Shown here in pieces: positions 19,252 to 27,715 of a stretch of 32,062 nt of DNA. A model generated the notes under the pieces. It did not search any database, had not been told where the DNA came from, and worked only from the letters and a program-made list of their open reading frames with translations. Origin of the DNA: Chryseobacterium gleum (GTDB lineage: Bacteria; Bacteroidota; Bacteroidia; Flavobacteriales_D; Crocinitomicaceae); the NCBI GenBank assembly GCA_945902775.1, contig CAMDMY010000029.1, positions 1 to 32,062 of the forward strand, in the 5' to 3' direction. Both the position numbers and the translations under genes were made by a program. Position 1 is the stretch's first letter; each line of letters opens with the position of its first letter.

Positions 19252-20250
19252 TTTTTTTAGAGCTAAATGCCAAGTTGGCGTTAAATCTTTTGTTGCTCCT
19301 TTAGTTGTATAAGAATACCAGATAGCAATTTTATTATCAGCAATTAGTGCTGAAGACCTGTAAACATATTTTAAATTTTTATAAGGTATGTTTTTTTTAT
19401 TTAGAATTTCATGGTTATTTGTCCAATTAATTAAATCTTTACTTTCGGCTAAATATAGTGAGTAATTATCGTTTAATGGATTGCCATAATATCCTGTTGT
19501 AAGAAGATAATATTTTTTATCATCTCCTTTTATTACATCTAAATGCCAAGGTGAATAGTTTTTAGGGAATTCTATGTTTGGAGTTTTAGTATTCTCTTTC
19601 TTGAAATTATAATCTTTTTTAGAAATTATAGTTTCAATTCTATTATATTTTAAATCATTGTTTACAAAATACAATACGTATTCATTTTTTTTATTGTTGA
19701 ACATAATTGAAGGTGACATTATTAATGGCTCATTCTTCTTTAAGTTGTAATTGAGAATTGTTGATTTTTTAAAGACAGATGATTTGTTTTTCTGAGTTAA
19801 AGCAATTACATTATTGAATTTCGGTCTCAACATTTCAATATAATAAATAACCAATTCTCCTTTTTTATTAAAAAAAATATCAGGATCACAATTGTGGTCA
19901 ATAATTGGTTTTTTAACGATAGGATTAATGTCTTTCATGTAATCTGTGAAATTTACTCCATCATAACTTTTATAAAGACATGGGTTTTCTAGAGAATCAA
20001 TATAATATGGGTAAGGTGTTATACCCATTATTAACTCATTTTTGTTCCATAAAACATCTGGATGAACTACTTGACCACTTCCATCATAAGTTTTAATTTC
20101 TATACTTGAATCTGAAGGAAGTTTTTTTATAAATTCAGAAATAGTAGTAGCAATAATTTGATTTTCTGAATATAAATTTTTAATCTTTTTCACTTTAACT
20201 TGACAAGAATTTAAAATAAAAAGTATTATAATAGGTATGAAAATTTTCAT
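19240..20250 (-). CDS. Lipoprotein, possible beta-propeller glycoside hydrolase
   Basis: This 336-residue protein has a lipoprotein signal peptide, IIILFILNSC, with the lipid-bearing cysteine at C16. The mature part is beta-rich with repeated blade-like segments: VVHPDVLWNKNELIM, CDPDIFFNKKGELVIYY, SPSIMFNNKKNEYVLYFV, PWHLDVIKGDDKKYYLLTTG and LYLAESKDLINWT. Such D-P-D and S-x-D-L-x-N-W patterns are typical of five-bladed propeller enzymes (GH43/GH32-like), but I cannot assign a family or confirm a catalytic triad. It is the only minus-strand gene in the polysaccharide locus and sits between two flippase genes, convergent with one and divergent from the other. A role in trimming or binding the local polysaccharide is possible. 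Confidence 0.6.
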   Translation of the reverse strand: MKIFIPIIILFILNSCQVKVKKIKNLYSENQIIATTISEFIKKLPSDSSIEIKTYDGSGQVVHPDVLWNKNELIMGITPYPYYIDSLENPCLYKSYDGVNFTDYMKDINPIVKKPIIDHNCDPDIFFNKKGELVIYYIEMLRPKFNNVIALTQKNKSSVFKKSTILNYNLKKNEPLIMSPSIMFNNKKNEYVLYFVNNDLKYNRIETIISKKDYNFKKENTKTPNIEFPKNYSPWHLDVIKGDDKKYYLLTTGYYGNPLNDNYSLYLAESKDLINWTNNHEILNKKNIPYKNLKYVYRSSALIADNKIAIWYSYTTKGATKDLTPTWHLALKKLNL

Positions 20251-20270
20251 TTTTTTTAAAAAATTATCCC

Positions 20271-20278
20271 CAAATATA
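20271..20278 (-). promoter_or_regulatory. Candidate -7 box for the lipoprotein gene
   Basis: The minus strand reads TATATTTG, a full match to TAnnTTTG, 20 bases upstream of the start codon, which leaves a short 5' leader. No convincing TTG lies at the -33 distance. The gene is transcribed alone against its neighbours and must have its own promoter, which supports the assignment. Confidence 0.45.
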
Positions 20279-20348
20279 AGGTATAATAAGATAATAATTT
20301 ATCTTTTTAAGTATTTTTTTATAAAATTAAAATATTCTTTTTTTTTGT

Positions 20349-20356
20349 TATTTTTG
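20349..20356 (+). promoter_or_regulatory. Candidate -7 box for the second flippase
   Basis: TATTTTTG at 20349-20356 matches TAnnTTTG and ends nine bases before the ATG chosen at 20366. A -33 TTG is not seen at proper spacing. Being just downstream of a divergent gene, the flippase and following genes need a promoter in this gap. Confidence 0.3.
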
Positions 20357-20365
20357 TTAGACATT

Positions 20366-21601
20366 ATGGGTAAATACACGAAGTATATTATAACATTTTT
20401 TACGGAATTTTTAATTTTGTTTTTGGGAATTATAGTTTATAAAATTGTTAATGAAAGATTCAATAACACCCAATTTACAGAATACAATTTATTTAGAAGA
20501 TCTTCATCCCTTTTCCAACCTTTAATTATGTGTGGATTAGGAGTTTCAATACCTAAATTTACTAGTAAATACCTAAATAGAAATTCATTATTAATTGTAG
20601 GCTTTTTCATACTTTTTATTGTAGTAAGTTTGTTTGGATCTGTTTTTTTAATTTTTCATGAATTTTTTTCTGTACTACTTTTTGGAAATAAAATATATTC
20701 TAATTTAATTTTTCTTTTAGTTTTGATGCTTTTTGGAGCAGGTTTCCATTCAATTGTTTATGGTTATTTGAGGGGTAAATTCTTATACGGTTACGCCAAT
20801 CTTTTTCAGTTATTCAATATCGGTTTAGTTCCTGTGTTAACCTTGTTTGTATATAAAGATATTTCTAGCGTATTTTTTCTAAATTCTATAATTTGGATTA
20901 TTTCATCAGTAATCGTTTTTATCTTTTTAGTGTTGTTTTATAAACCTAAAATAAATAAAGTAGTGATAAAACATGATTTGATTAAATTATTGTATTTTGG
21001 TTTACCTAGAATACCAGGTGATTTTGCACTTTTGATTTTGATTTCATTACCATCTTTTATCGTATTACATATTTATAATGATTTTAAACTTGCTGGTTTT
21101 GTTGCTTTTTCAACTACAATGTTGAATTTAGTTGGGGCCGCATTTGGTCCTATTGGATTGATTTTGTTGCCAGAAACAAATCGGTTAATAAAAAATAAAG
21201 AAATAGATAAATTAAAGAAAATAACGAGAAAAATATTAATTATCACTACCGTTTTGATTTTTATTGGTTTAGTTATTTTTTCTTTATTCCCAAGTTTTTT
21301 CCTTGATTTATTAGTTTCTGAAACAGATGTGAAATTAATATCAGCTTGCAAAATCATGTTGCTAGGAGGGTTTGGCTATGCTCTTTATTTAAATCTAAGA
21401 AGTATTTTAGATGCTTTTTATTTTAAACCAGTTAATAGTGTGAATTTACTAAAAACATTATTTTTTTTAATTCTAATGGTATTGATCACTTGGTATTTCA
21501 ATCTTTCCTTTGAATATTTACTATATTCATTTTCAATTTCTATGTCATTATTAGGTTTATTAACTTATTATAAAGTAATATCAATTTTAAAATTACATTA
21601 A
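20366..21601 (+). CDS. Wzx-type polysaccharide flippase (second copy)
   Basis: This is a probable polyprenyl-linked oligosaccharide flippase of 411 residues with about 12 membrane helices. I start it at ATG 20366 (MGKYTKYIITFFTEFLILFLG). The frame stays open back to an ATG at 20237, but that would add 43 residues overlapping the start of the divergent lipoprotein gene and its promoter. Family-like features are the N-terminal helix followed by a G-x-G-x-S-I-P-K segment (GLGVSIPKF) and a mid-protein Y-G-L-P-R-I-P-like motif (YFGLPRIPGDFALLILISLP). It is not obviously a duplicate of the flippase at 17983. The Wzy-like gene starts five bases after it. Confidence 0.85.
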   Translation: MGKYTKYIITFFTEFLILFLGIIVYKIVNERFNNTQFTEYNLFRRSSSLFQPLIMCGLGVSIPKFTSKYLNRNSLLIVGFFILFIVVSLFGSVFLIFHEFFSVLLFGNKIYSNLIFLLVLMLFGAGFHSIVYGYLRGKFLYGYANLFQLFNIGLVPVLTLFVYKDISSVFFLNSIIWIISSVIVFIFLVLFYKPKINKVVIKHDLIKLLYFGLPRIPGDFALLILISLPSFIVLHIYNDFKLAGFVAFSTTMLNLVGAAFGPIGLILLPETNRLIKNKEIDKLKKITRKILIITTVLIFIGLVIFSLFPSFFLDLLVSETDVKLISACKIMLLGGFGYALYLNLRSILDAFYFKPVNSVNLLKTLFFLILMVLITWYFNLSFEYLLYSFSISMSLLGLLTYYKVISILKLH

Positions 21602-21606
21602 TCTAT

Positions 21607-23244
21607 ATGTTATCATTTATTGTTTTATTCATTTTTACATTTTTAATTGTTTTTGTACAGTTTAAAATTTGGAAAATAACACCAAATGTAATTTTTCCAG
21701 TATGTACATTTATATTTTACTATTGGTCATTAGCTGGTGCATGGATTTTTACTATTGATCAAAGTTTTGGAGAATTTGGAAGGTATTTGAATATGACTTA
21801 TTATGTGTATTTAGAAAAAGTTTATCCTGTTAAATTAGATAGTACTTATGCACAAATGATCGTTTACTATGGTTTGTTTATTTTATTTTTTCAGTTAACT
21901 ATTTATTTGATTCTGAAAAGAAGATTTAAAAATCAAGTTTCAAAAAAATCATTGAAATTAATTTTTTTAGATACAAGGATTATTTCTGTTATGATTTTTA
22001 TTTTCATCATCCTTTCCTTTGTAATTGTTAAAATACCTATTTATAAATCCATCATGTTAGAAGAATCAGTTTATGCAAATGTTCGAAAAGGTTTGGTGCC
22101 TTTTTATTCATTTCATCAGTTGTTTAATTTAAGTGCTTGTTTTTTATCCTATTTTACTTTGGCAGTTTATTTGAAAAATGATGAAGATAGCCAATTCAAA
22201 ATTGTCAAGTCTAAATCGGGGCTAGTGTGTTTTACCTTATTGTTTATTGCTACTAATGTTTGGCTTGTATTTCTTGGTAATAAGCATGAGATTTTAATTT
22301 TAGGGATCACTTCTTTCTTATTTTTAGCATATCCTGTTTTAAATTATAAACATCTCAAATCTTTAATTCTGTTAACGGTTATTTTATTTGTAAGTTTTGT
22401 GCTTACGGATCCTATTAGATCTCTAGCTCCTGTTTTATTAAAACCTTTTAAACAGTCTTCCTTTATAACAAATTCGGATACACAAATTAGAATCGCTAAT
22501 TATGTGAAAATAGAAGAAAATAAGAGTTTCAATGATTTGAAATTAATTGAAAAAGAGAAAATCAGAATGTTAAAACGTAAACATAAAAAATTTAGAGCAA
22601 ATTTAATAGATGAAAAAAAAGATCACAAGTCTTTATATGAAATAAAAGAAGAGATTTCAAATAATCTACATATTAAAAATAGTTCTCATGTATATTATGG
22701 TAAATCAAAATTTGATCAAATCAAAATAGCATTAGCTACTATTGCATTCAGTAATGAAATGTTCTCAGGTCAATTTTCATTATATGCTTCCTTAAAAGAA
22801 AAGTTGCCAATATCTATTGGTCATAGTTTTTACTCAGCATTTTGTGTTTTTATTCCTAGATCAATAATAAAAGATAGACCCGTAAGTAGTTACGAATATT
22901 ACTCAAAAAAATTAGAGTTGGACCCAGCACAAGGTTTTACTATTAATCATGCAACTGATTGGTATTTGAATTTTGGGTTTATAGGAGTTTTAATAGGGGG
23001 AGTTTTCTGGGGTGCTTTAATTTCATTTTTATATTTAGGTTCGGTTATAGTGGTTTCGGATGTTTTAAAAAATTTATCATTTATTTCATTGATAAGTGTA
23101 GCCGCTTATTTTTCTATGATTATCAGAGGAGGAATAGATATATTAAAAGTGATTGTTTTTGAATCAATTTTAATTCCTATAATGTTATTATTAGTTTGTC
23201 ATTTTTTATACTCTTATTTAATTTTGATTAAAAAAAATAAATGA
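21607..23244 (+). CDS. Wzy-like O-antigen polymerase
   Basis: This is a multi-spanning membrane protein of 545 residues, about 10-12 helices, and a likely polymerase of polysaccharide repeat units. Helices are clear at residues 2-20, 85-103, 127-142, 205-224, 228-243 and 252-267, and again in the last 100 residues. Between residues about 295 and 372 there is a hydrophilic stretch very rich in Lys and Glu (LIEKEKIRMLKRKHKKF and onward), probably a periplasmic loop. The segment INHATDWYLNFGFIGVLIGG near residue 445 resembles the conserved C-terminal part of oligosaccharide-repeat polymerases. It lies in an operon, five bases after the flippase and overlapping the next gene by four bases. Confidence 0.75.
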   Translation: MLSFIVLFIFTFLIVFVQFKIWKITPNVIFPVCTFIFYYWSLAGAWIFTIDQSFGEFGRYLNMTYYVYLEKVYPVKLDSTYAQMIVYYGLFILFFQLTIYLILKRRFKNQVSKKSLKLIFLDTRIISVMIFIFIILSFVIVKIPIYKSIMLEESVYANVRKGLVPFYSFHQLFNLSACFLSYFTLAVYLKNDEDSQFKIVKSKSGLVCFTLLFIATNVWLVFLGNKHEILILGITSFLFLAYPVLNYKHLKSLILLTVILFVSFVLTDPIRSLAPVLLKPFKQSSFITNSDTQIRIANYVKIEENKSFNDLKLIEKEKIRMLKRKHKKFRANLIDEKKDHKSLYEIKEEISNNLHIKNSSHVYYGKSKFDQIKIALATIAFSNEMFSGQFSLYASLKEKLPISIGHSFYSAFCVFIPRSIIKDRPVSSYEYYSKKLELDPAQGFTINHATDWYLNFGFIGVLIGGVFWGALISFLYLGSVIVVSDVLKNLSFISLISVAAYFSMIIRGGIDILKVIVFESILIPIMLLLVCHFLYSYLILIKKNK

Positions 23245-24167
23245 TGAAAATTTTAATTACTGGAGCTTCTGGTTTTATAGGTCAACATTTAATCGAAATG
23301 ATTGATTTAGATATGTATAAAGTTTCTCTTTTAACTAGAGATGTAAATAAAAAACAAAGAATTTATAGAAGTGAAATAAACATTCTACAAGGTGATTTAA
23401 ATGATTTGCCAAGTTTGATTTTAGCAACAAAAGATATTGATTGTATTGTAAATATTGCTGCAGAAGTAAGAAATCAATCTCAACTTGCGGCGACCAATAT
23501 ACAAGGTGTTAAAAATTTAATGGATGCAATTGTTATTAATGGGGTTAAAAAGATTGTCCATATAAGTAGTGTAGGTGTTGTTGGGAAACAGTTTAATATA
23601 AATCATGAACTGGTAGATGAAAATTGTTTACCAACCCCTCAAAATCAATATGAAATAACGAAACTAGAATCTGAAAAAATCATTAATCACGTAGCTAATC
23701 AAAATAGTGTTAAAACCATTATTTTGCGGCCAACTAATGTATTTGGAGAATTTCACCCTTATAATGCTGTTTTATCTTTAATTAATTTTATTAAAAAATA
23801 TAAATTTATATTTACTACACGAAATGCAAGATTAAATTATGTTTATGTAAAAGACCTTTGTGCAGTGATTTTGGAATGTATTAAAAATCAAGATTTTGAG
23901 GGAGATATTATTAATGTTGGTGCATCAGAAAAATTGGATGATTTTGTGATTAATTTATCAAATAACCTCAATATTAAATTGAATGTATTTTATTTACCAT
24001 TAATCTTTATTAAATTTTTAGAGTTATTTAAATTCAATAAATTTAGGTCTGTTTCAAATGGAATTGAATATGATAGTGAAAAATTTAAAAAAATAATTTC
24101 TCGATATAATTTTGATAGTATAGGTAATACAATAGAGTTTTTTATAGAAAAAAATATGATAAAATGA
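23241..24167 (+). CDS. NAD-dependent epimerase/dehydratase
   Basis: This is an extended short-chain dehydrogenase of 308 residues acting on an unknown nucleotide sugar. The nucleotide-binding motif is TGASGFIGQH (residues 7-16). The catalytic residues are the serines in HISSVGVVG (about 108-115) and Y137-x3-K141 (YEITK). The reaction (epimerisation, reduction of a 4-keto sugar, or dehydration) cannot be fixed from sequence; resemblance to WbpP at 16973 is only at fold level. A second ATG at 23244 is an equally good start. It overlaps both neighbours by four bases (ATGA), a sign of translational coupling. Confidence 0.8.
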   Translation: MMKILITGASGFIGQHLIEMIDLDMYKVSLLTRDVNKKQRIYRSEINILQGDLNDLPSLILATKDIDCIVNIAAEVRNQSQLAATNIQGVKNLMDAIVINGVKKIVHISSVGVVGKQFNINHELVDENCLPTPQNQYEITKLESEKIINHVANQNSVKTIILRPTNVFGEFHPYNAVLSLINFIKKYKFIFTTRNARLNYVYVKDLCAVILECIKNQDFEGDIINVGASEKLDDFVINLSNNLNIKLNVFYLPLIFIKFLELFKFNKFRSVSNGIEYDSEKFKKIISRYNFDSIGNTIEFFIEKNMIK

Positions 24168-25240
24168 AAATTTGCCTTTTTGCTGATTCAGATAGTATTC
24201 ATACAATAAGATGGTGTAATTATTTTGTAGAATTAGGTCATGATGTTCATTTAATTTCATTTAAACCGACTGAAGTTTTAAATGTTTCAAATTATTTCAT
24301 AGAAACAGGTGAGATAAATGTTAGCGGAGGAAATTGGAAAGTTCTTCTACATTTTAGAAAAGTTAAAGCTATTTTAAAAAGAATTAATCCTGATGTTTTT
24401 CATGCTCATTATGCAACGAGTTATGGAATAACAGGGGCACTTTGTAATTTTCATCCTTTTGTTATAACAGCTTTAGGATCTGATGTTTTAATAAGTCCAG
24501 AACAATCTAAAATAGTAAAAACTTTATTAGTTTGGGCTTTAAAAAGAGCTGATTGGATTACTTCAATGGCAGATCATATGAGTATAAAAATAAATTCGTT
24601 CATTCATCAGCCAAATAAAATTACAACTTTACCTTTTGGAATCGACACTACTGTTTTTTATGAAATGAATAGTAGAAATAGTAAGGACGATTCTTTTGTG
24701 ATAGTGAGTACAAGAAATTTTGAGCCTGTTTATAATCTTACCCATTTAATCCTTGCATATAAAAAAATAGTAGACAAAATTCCTAAATCAAAATTAGTAA
24801 TGATTGGGGCAGGTTCCCAAAAAGAAGAAATTAAAAAATTGGTAATTGATTTAGAATTAAAAGAATTCGTTGAGTTTAAAGGAAAATTAACACAGCCAGA
24901 AATTTCAAATGAGCTAAACAGGGCTCATTTATTCGTAAGTGTTTCAAAATCAGACGGAAACAATATTTCATTAAATGAGGCAATGGCTTGTGGAGCTTTA
25001 TGTATTGCAACTAATATACCTGCAAATATTCAATGGATTGAAGATGATGTAAACGGATATTTAGTTGAAATTGATGATGTTGATGAATTAGCTGCTAAAA
25101 TGATAAAAAGTTATAACAACTTTGATGTTTTTCAAAAATCAGCTCTACCCATCAATAGACAAATAATTAGTGAAAAGGCTGATTGGAGACATAATATGAG
25201 TGCCGTAATTGGTAAATACGAGTTTTTAATTAAAAAGTGA
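24164..25240 (+). CDS. GT4 family glycosyltransferase
   Basis: This is a retaining glycosyltransferase with the GT-B fold, 358 residues, cytoplasmic or peripherally membrane bound. The N-terminal acceptor domain has HAHYATSYGITG and ALGSDVL; the C-terminal donor domain has VSTRNFEPVYN, VMIGAGSQKEEI and the nucleotide-sugar motif SDGNNISLNEAMACG. In the usual E-x7-E motif the first Glu is replaced by Asp (D264), with E272 kept. This variant is common in part of GT4 and does not suggest inactivity. Donor and acceptor sugars are unknown. It overlaps the upstream gene by four bases and precedes the NeuD-like gene by six. Confidence 0.88.
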   Translation: MKICLFADSDSIHTIRWCNYFVELGHDVHLISFKPTEVLNVSNYFIETGEINVSGGNWKVLLHFRKVKAILKRINPDVFHAHYATSYGITGALCNFHPFVITALGSDVLISPEQSKIVKTLLVWALKRADWITSMADHMSIKINSFIHQPNKITTLPFGIDTTVFYEMNSRNSKDDSFVIVSTRNFEPVYNLTHLILAYKKIVDKIPKSKLVMIGAGSQKEEIKKLVIDLELKEFVEFKGKLTQPEISNELNRAHLFVSVSKSDGNNISLNEAMACGALCIATNIPANIQWIEDDVNGYLVEIDDVDELAAKMIKSYNNFDVFQKSALPINRQIISEKADWRHNMSAVIGKYEFLIKK

Positions 25241-25246
25241 AAAATT

Positions 25247-25777
25247 TTGAAAAGAATTGTTATCATTGGTTCGGGGGGGCATGGTAGAGTTGTCTACGAT
25301 GCAATACAAATGTGTGGAGATTTATCAATTGTAGGCTTTATAGATCAAAACTTAGCTGTTGGAACCAAAATAATCGATGATTGTAAGGTAGTTTTGTCAC
25401 AAGATGAATTGTTTAAATTACCTGAGATTACAGATTTTTTTATTGTAGCAATTGGTAACAATAAAATTCGTTATTCAGTTTTTTTAGAAGCTTCAAAATA
25501 TTCAACGCCAATTACAATTATCCATCCAAGTGTATCGATAGCTTCAGATGTTGAAATTAAAGAAGGAACGCTGATTTTATCTAATTCAACAATTTCTACA
25601 GGGGTTAGGATAGGTGCAAATACAATTATAAATTCAAATGTAGTTGTAGATCATGATTCAAATATTGGAATGAATGTACATTTAAAAATAGGCACTTTGA
25701 TAGGAAGTAATTCAGTTGTTTCTGATTTTTCTACTACAAATATTGGTGAAGTAATTTTAGAATTTTCTGCAAAATAA
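25247..25777 (+). CDS. NeuD/PglD-like sugar acetyltransferase, short C-terminus
   Basis: This is a probable acetyl-CoA-dependent N- or O-acetyltransferase acting on a nucleotide sugar. The N-terminal Rossmann-like part has VIIGSGGHGRVVYDA (residues 5-19) for nucleotide-sugar binding. A left-handed beta-helix follows from about residue 92, with the catalytic-type histidine in VVDHD (H136). The chain stops at 176 residues, whereas family members are usually about 205-215. The last hexapeptide coils and the closing V-x-G-x-P-A segment are missing, and the tail is EVILEFSAK. The next gene starts at the stop codon, so no leftover reading frame remains. The start is TTG at 25247; no ATG precedes the conserved motif. 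Activity is uncertain. Confidence 0.75.
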   Translation: MKRIVIIGSGGHGRVVYDAIQMCGDLSIVGFIDQNLAVGTKIIDDCKVVLSQDELFKLPEITDFFIVAIGNNKIRYSVFLEASKYSTPITIIHPSVSIASDVEIKEGTLILSNSTISTGVRIGANTIINSNVVVDHDSNIGMNVHLKIGTLIGSNSVVSDFSTTNIGEVILEFSAK

Positions 25778-27039
25778 TGAAGAAGATACTTAAATATGAT
25801 TTTAGAAGATGGTTTGAGTTTTTGTTATCAATGTTTGTATTTACTTTTCTGATTTCTCCAAAACTTTCTAATCTTTTTATTTTTTTGTTAATTGTGATAG
25901 TAGTTTTAGGCTATATTAGAAAAAACATTTATTTCAATTTCAACAATTTAAATTACCTTTTTATTGGATTCTATTTTTGTTATATAGTTGGATCAATATG
26001 GACAAATCATCCGTCTGTAGCTATGGGTTATTTAGAGAAGAAATTATCATTACTTGTATTTCCATTGTTATTCTCCTTTAATTTAAAGGAAGAAAAATTG
26101 AGTTTAAGATTACCTATTATTGCTTTTGTATTTGGTTTGTTTTTTTTAACAATACAAGGGTTATTAGCATCTTTTAATTGTTTTTTTTCTAACGGATCTA
26201 GTTTATGTTTTTCAGCTTCCACATTATCTAGTATACATCATCCAACTTATTTCTCAGTTTTTTTATTTTTTTCAATGGGTTTAGTATGGTATGGGTATAA
26301 AAATAATTTTAGATTTTTTAATTTCCCTTTGGTTTTAACTTATCTGATTTTTGCAATTTTAGTTCAAAGCTCACTAATGTCATTAGCAGGTGTATTGTAT
26401 TTGTACTTTTTTTTAGGGTTATTATTGTTCGTCTTCCTAATTAAGAAATTCAATAAAATGTTGATACTATTTTTGTTTGTAGTAGGGATTACAATTACTT
26501 TTTCAACGGTAAAGTATATCCCATATTTGAGAGATGAAATTGGTCAATCTCAAGAAGCATTTAAAAATTATATTAAGAATCCGATTCAATATATCAAATC
26601 AAGGAAATATCCATTATCAGGGAATGATACTAGATTAACAATGTGGGAAACGTCTTTACTTGTATTTGAAGAACATATTTTTGGAGTTGGTACGGGTAAT
26701 GTTGACGACTATTTAACTGACCGTTTGAATGATTTTGGTCAAACAGAATTAGCTAAACAAAATTACAACCCGCATAATCAATTTTTACAAATTGCTGTAG
26801 AAATTGGAATTATAGGATTACTTCTCTTTATAATATTGATAGGTAGTTTATTGAAATTTGCATTTATAAATAGAAATTATTTAATCTTAATACTTGTTAC
26901 AAGTTTGATTTTTAATTCTTTATTTGAATCAATGCTTCAGAGGCATAGTGGAATTGTTTTTTATTGTTTTTGGATAACGCTTATTATAACTCAATTTAAA
27001 AAAAGTGATATTATTTTTAAAGTTAACCATATCAGCTAA
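25777..27039 (+). CDS. O-antigen ligase/polymerase (Wzy_C type)
   Basis: This is a multi-spanning membrane protein of 420 residues, about 10-12 helices. It contains the Wzy_C/WaaL-type motif NPHNQFLQIAVEIGIIGLLL with H333, preceded by a large periplasmic loop carrying GNDTRLTMW and the Arg residues typical of O-antigen ligases. It could attach finished polysaccharide to a lipid or protein acceptor, or be a second polymerase. With the Wzy-like protein at 21607 also present, ligase is the more likely role. Its start overlaps the stop codon of the NeuD-like gene by one base. Confidence 0.8.
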   Translation: MKKILKYDFRRWFEFLLSMFVFTFLISPKLSNLFIFLLIVIVVLGYIRKNIYFNFNNLNYLFIGFYFCYIVGSIWTNHPSVAMGYLEKKLSLLVFPLLFSFNLKEEKLSLRLPIIAFVFGLFFLTIQGLLASFNCFFSNGSSLCFSASTLSSIHHPTYFSVFLFFSMGLVWYGYKNNFRFFNFPLVLTYLIFAILVQSSLMSLAGVLYLYFFLGLLLFVFLIKKFNKMLILFLFVVGITITFSTVKYIPYLRDEIGQSQEAFKNYIKNPIQYIKSRKYPLSGNDTRLTMWETSLLVFEEHIFGVGTGNVDDYLTDRLNDFGQTELAKQNYNPHNQFLQIAVEIGIIGLLLFIILIGSLLKFAFINRNYLILILVTSLIFNSLFESMLQRHSGIVFYCFWITLIITQFKKSDIIFKVNHIS

Positions 27040-27065
27040 TAATAATTACTTTTATCACTGTTAAA

Positions 27066-27713
27066 ATGTATAAAATGAAAACAAAAAAGAAAAGGATCTT
27101 AGTCTTAGCTCCACACACTGATGATGGTGAATTTGGTTGTGGAGGCACTATCTCAAAATTTATAAATGAAGATCACGATGTATACTATGCTGCTTTTTCG
27201 GCTTGTCAACAATCTGTTTTACCACAATTTCCTTCTGACATTTTAATAACTGAAGTTAAAGAAGCCACTAGCATTTTAGGTATTAAACCCTCAAATTTGA
27301 TTCTTTTTGATTATGATGTTAGAACTTTTGGATATCAACGTCAAGATATTTTAGATGATTTAATCAAATTAAGAGCTGATATACAACCGGAATTAATATT
27401 TATGCCTACAATAACTGATGTTCATCAAGATCATCATACGATTGCAGAAGAAGGAATGAGAGCTTTTAAATTCAATAGTATTTTGTCTTATGAATTGCCT
27501 TGGAATAATTTTTCATTTTCAACTTCTAGTTTTGTTCATTTGAGTGAAACCGACATTCAAACGAAAGTGAATGCATTACAAGCATATCAATCACAGGCAC
27601 ATAGACCTTATTCAGATGAAGATTTTATTCGTTCATTAGCAAGAACTAGAGGTGTTCAGATAGGTACAAGATATGCAGAAGCATTTGAATTAGTTAGATG
27701 GATAATTGATTGA
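27066..27713 (+). CDS. PIG-L family deacetylase
   Basis: This is a zinc-dependent N-acetyl-sugar deacetylase-like protein of 215 residues, with no signal peptide, hence cytoplasmic. Metal-site motifs are APHTDDGEFGCGG (H17, D19, D20) and VHQDHH (H120, D122, H123), matching the AHPDDE and HxDH patterns of PIG-L/LmbE enzymes such as MshB. A second in-frame ATG at 27075 is an alternative start. It is followed two bases after its stop codon by an LpxD-like N-acyltransferase, which suggests that an N-acetyl sugar is de-acetylated and then given a different acyl group. Substrate assignment is inference. Confidence 0.87.
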   Translation: MYKMKTKKKRILVLAPHTDDGEFGCGGTISKFINEDHDVYYAAFSACQQSVLPQFPSDILITEVKEATSILGIKPSNLILFDYDVRTFGYQRQDILDDLIKLRADIQPELIFMPTITDVHQDHHTIAEEGMRAFKFNSILSYELPWNNFSFSTSSFVHLSETDIQTKVNALQAYQSQAHRPYSDEDFIRSLARTRGVQIGTRYAEAFELVRWIID

Positions 27714-27715
27714 TT

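Noticed and set aside
20237-20365. 43-residue N-terminal extension of the second flippase from the ATG at 20237
   Set aside because: It overlaps the divergent lipoprotein start and its promoter box and arises from a palindromic ATG. The family-like N-terminus begins at 20366.
22959-23162. 67-residue Phe/Tyr/Arg-rich open frame overlapping the Wzy-like gene
   Set aside because: It is an alternate frame of a membrane-protein gene. Its composition is an artefact of T-rich codons.
24900-24980. Inactive GT4 enzyme because the first Glu of E-x7-E is Asp (D264)
   Set aside because: The second Glu (E272) and the EAMACG context are intact, and the S-D-G variant is widespread in GT4.
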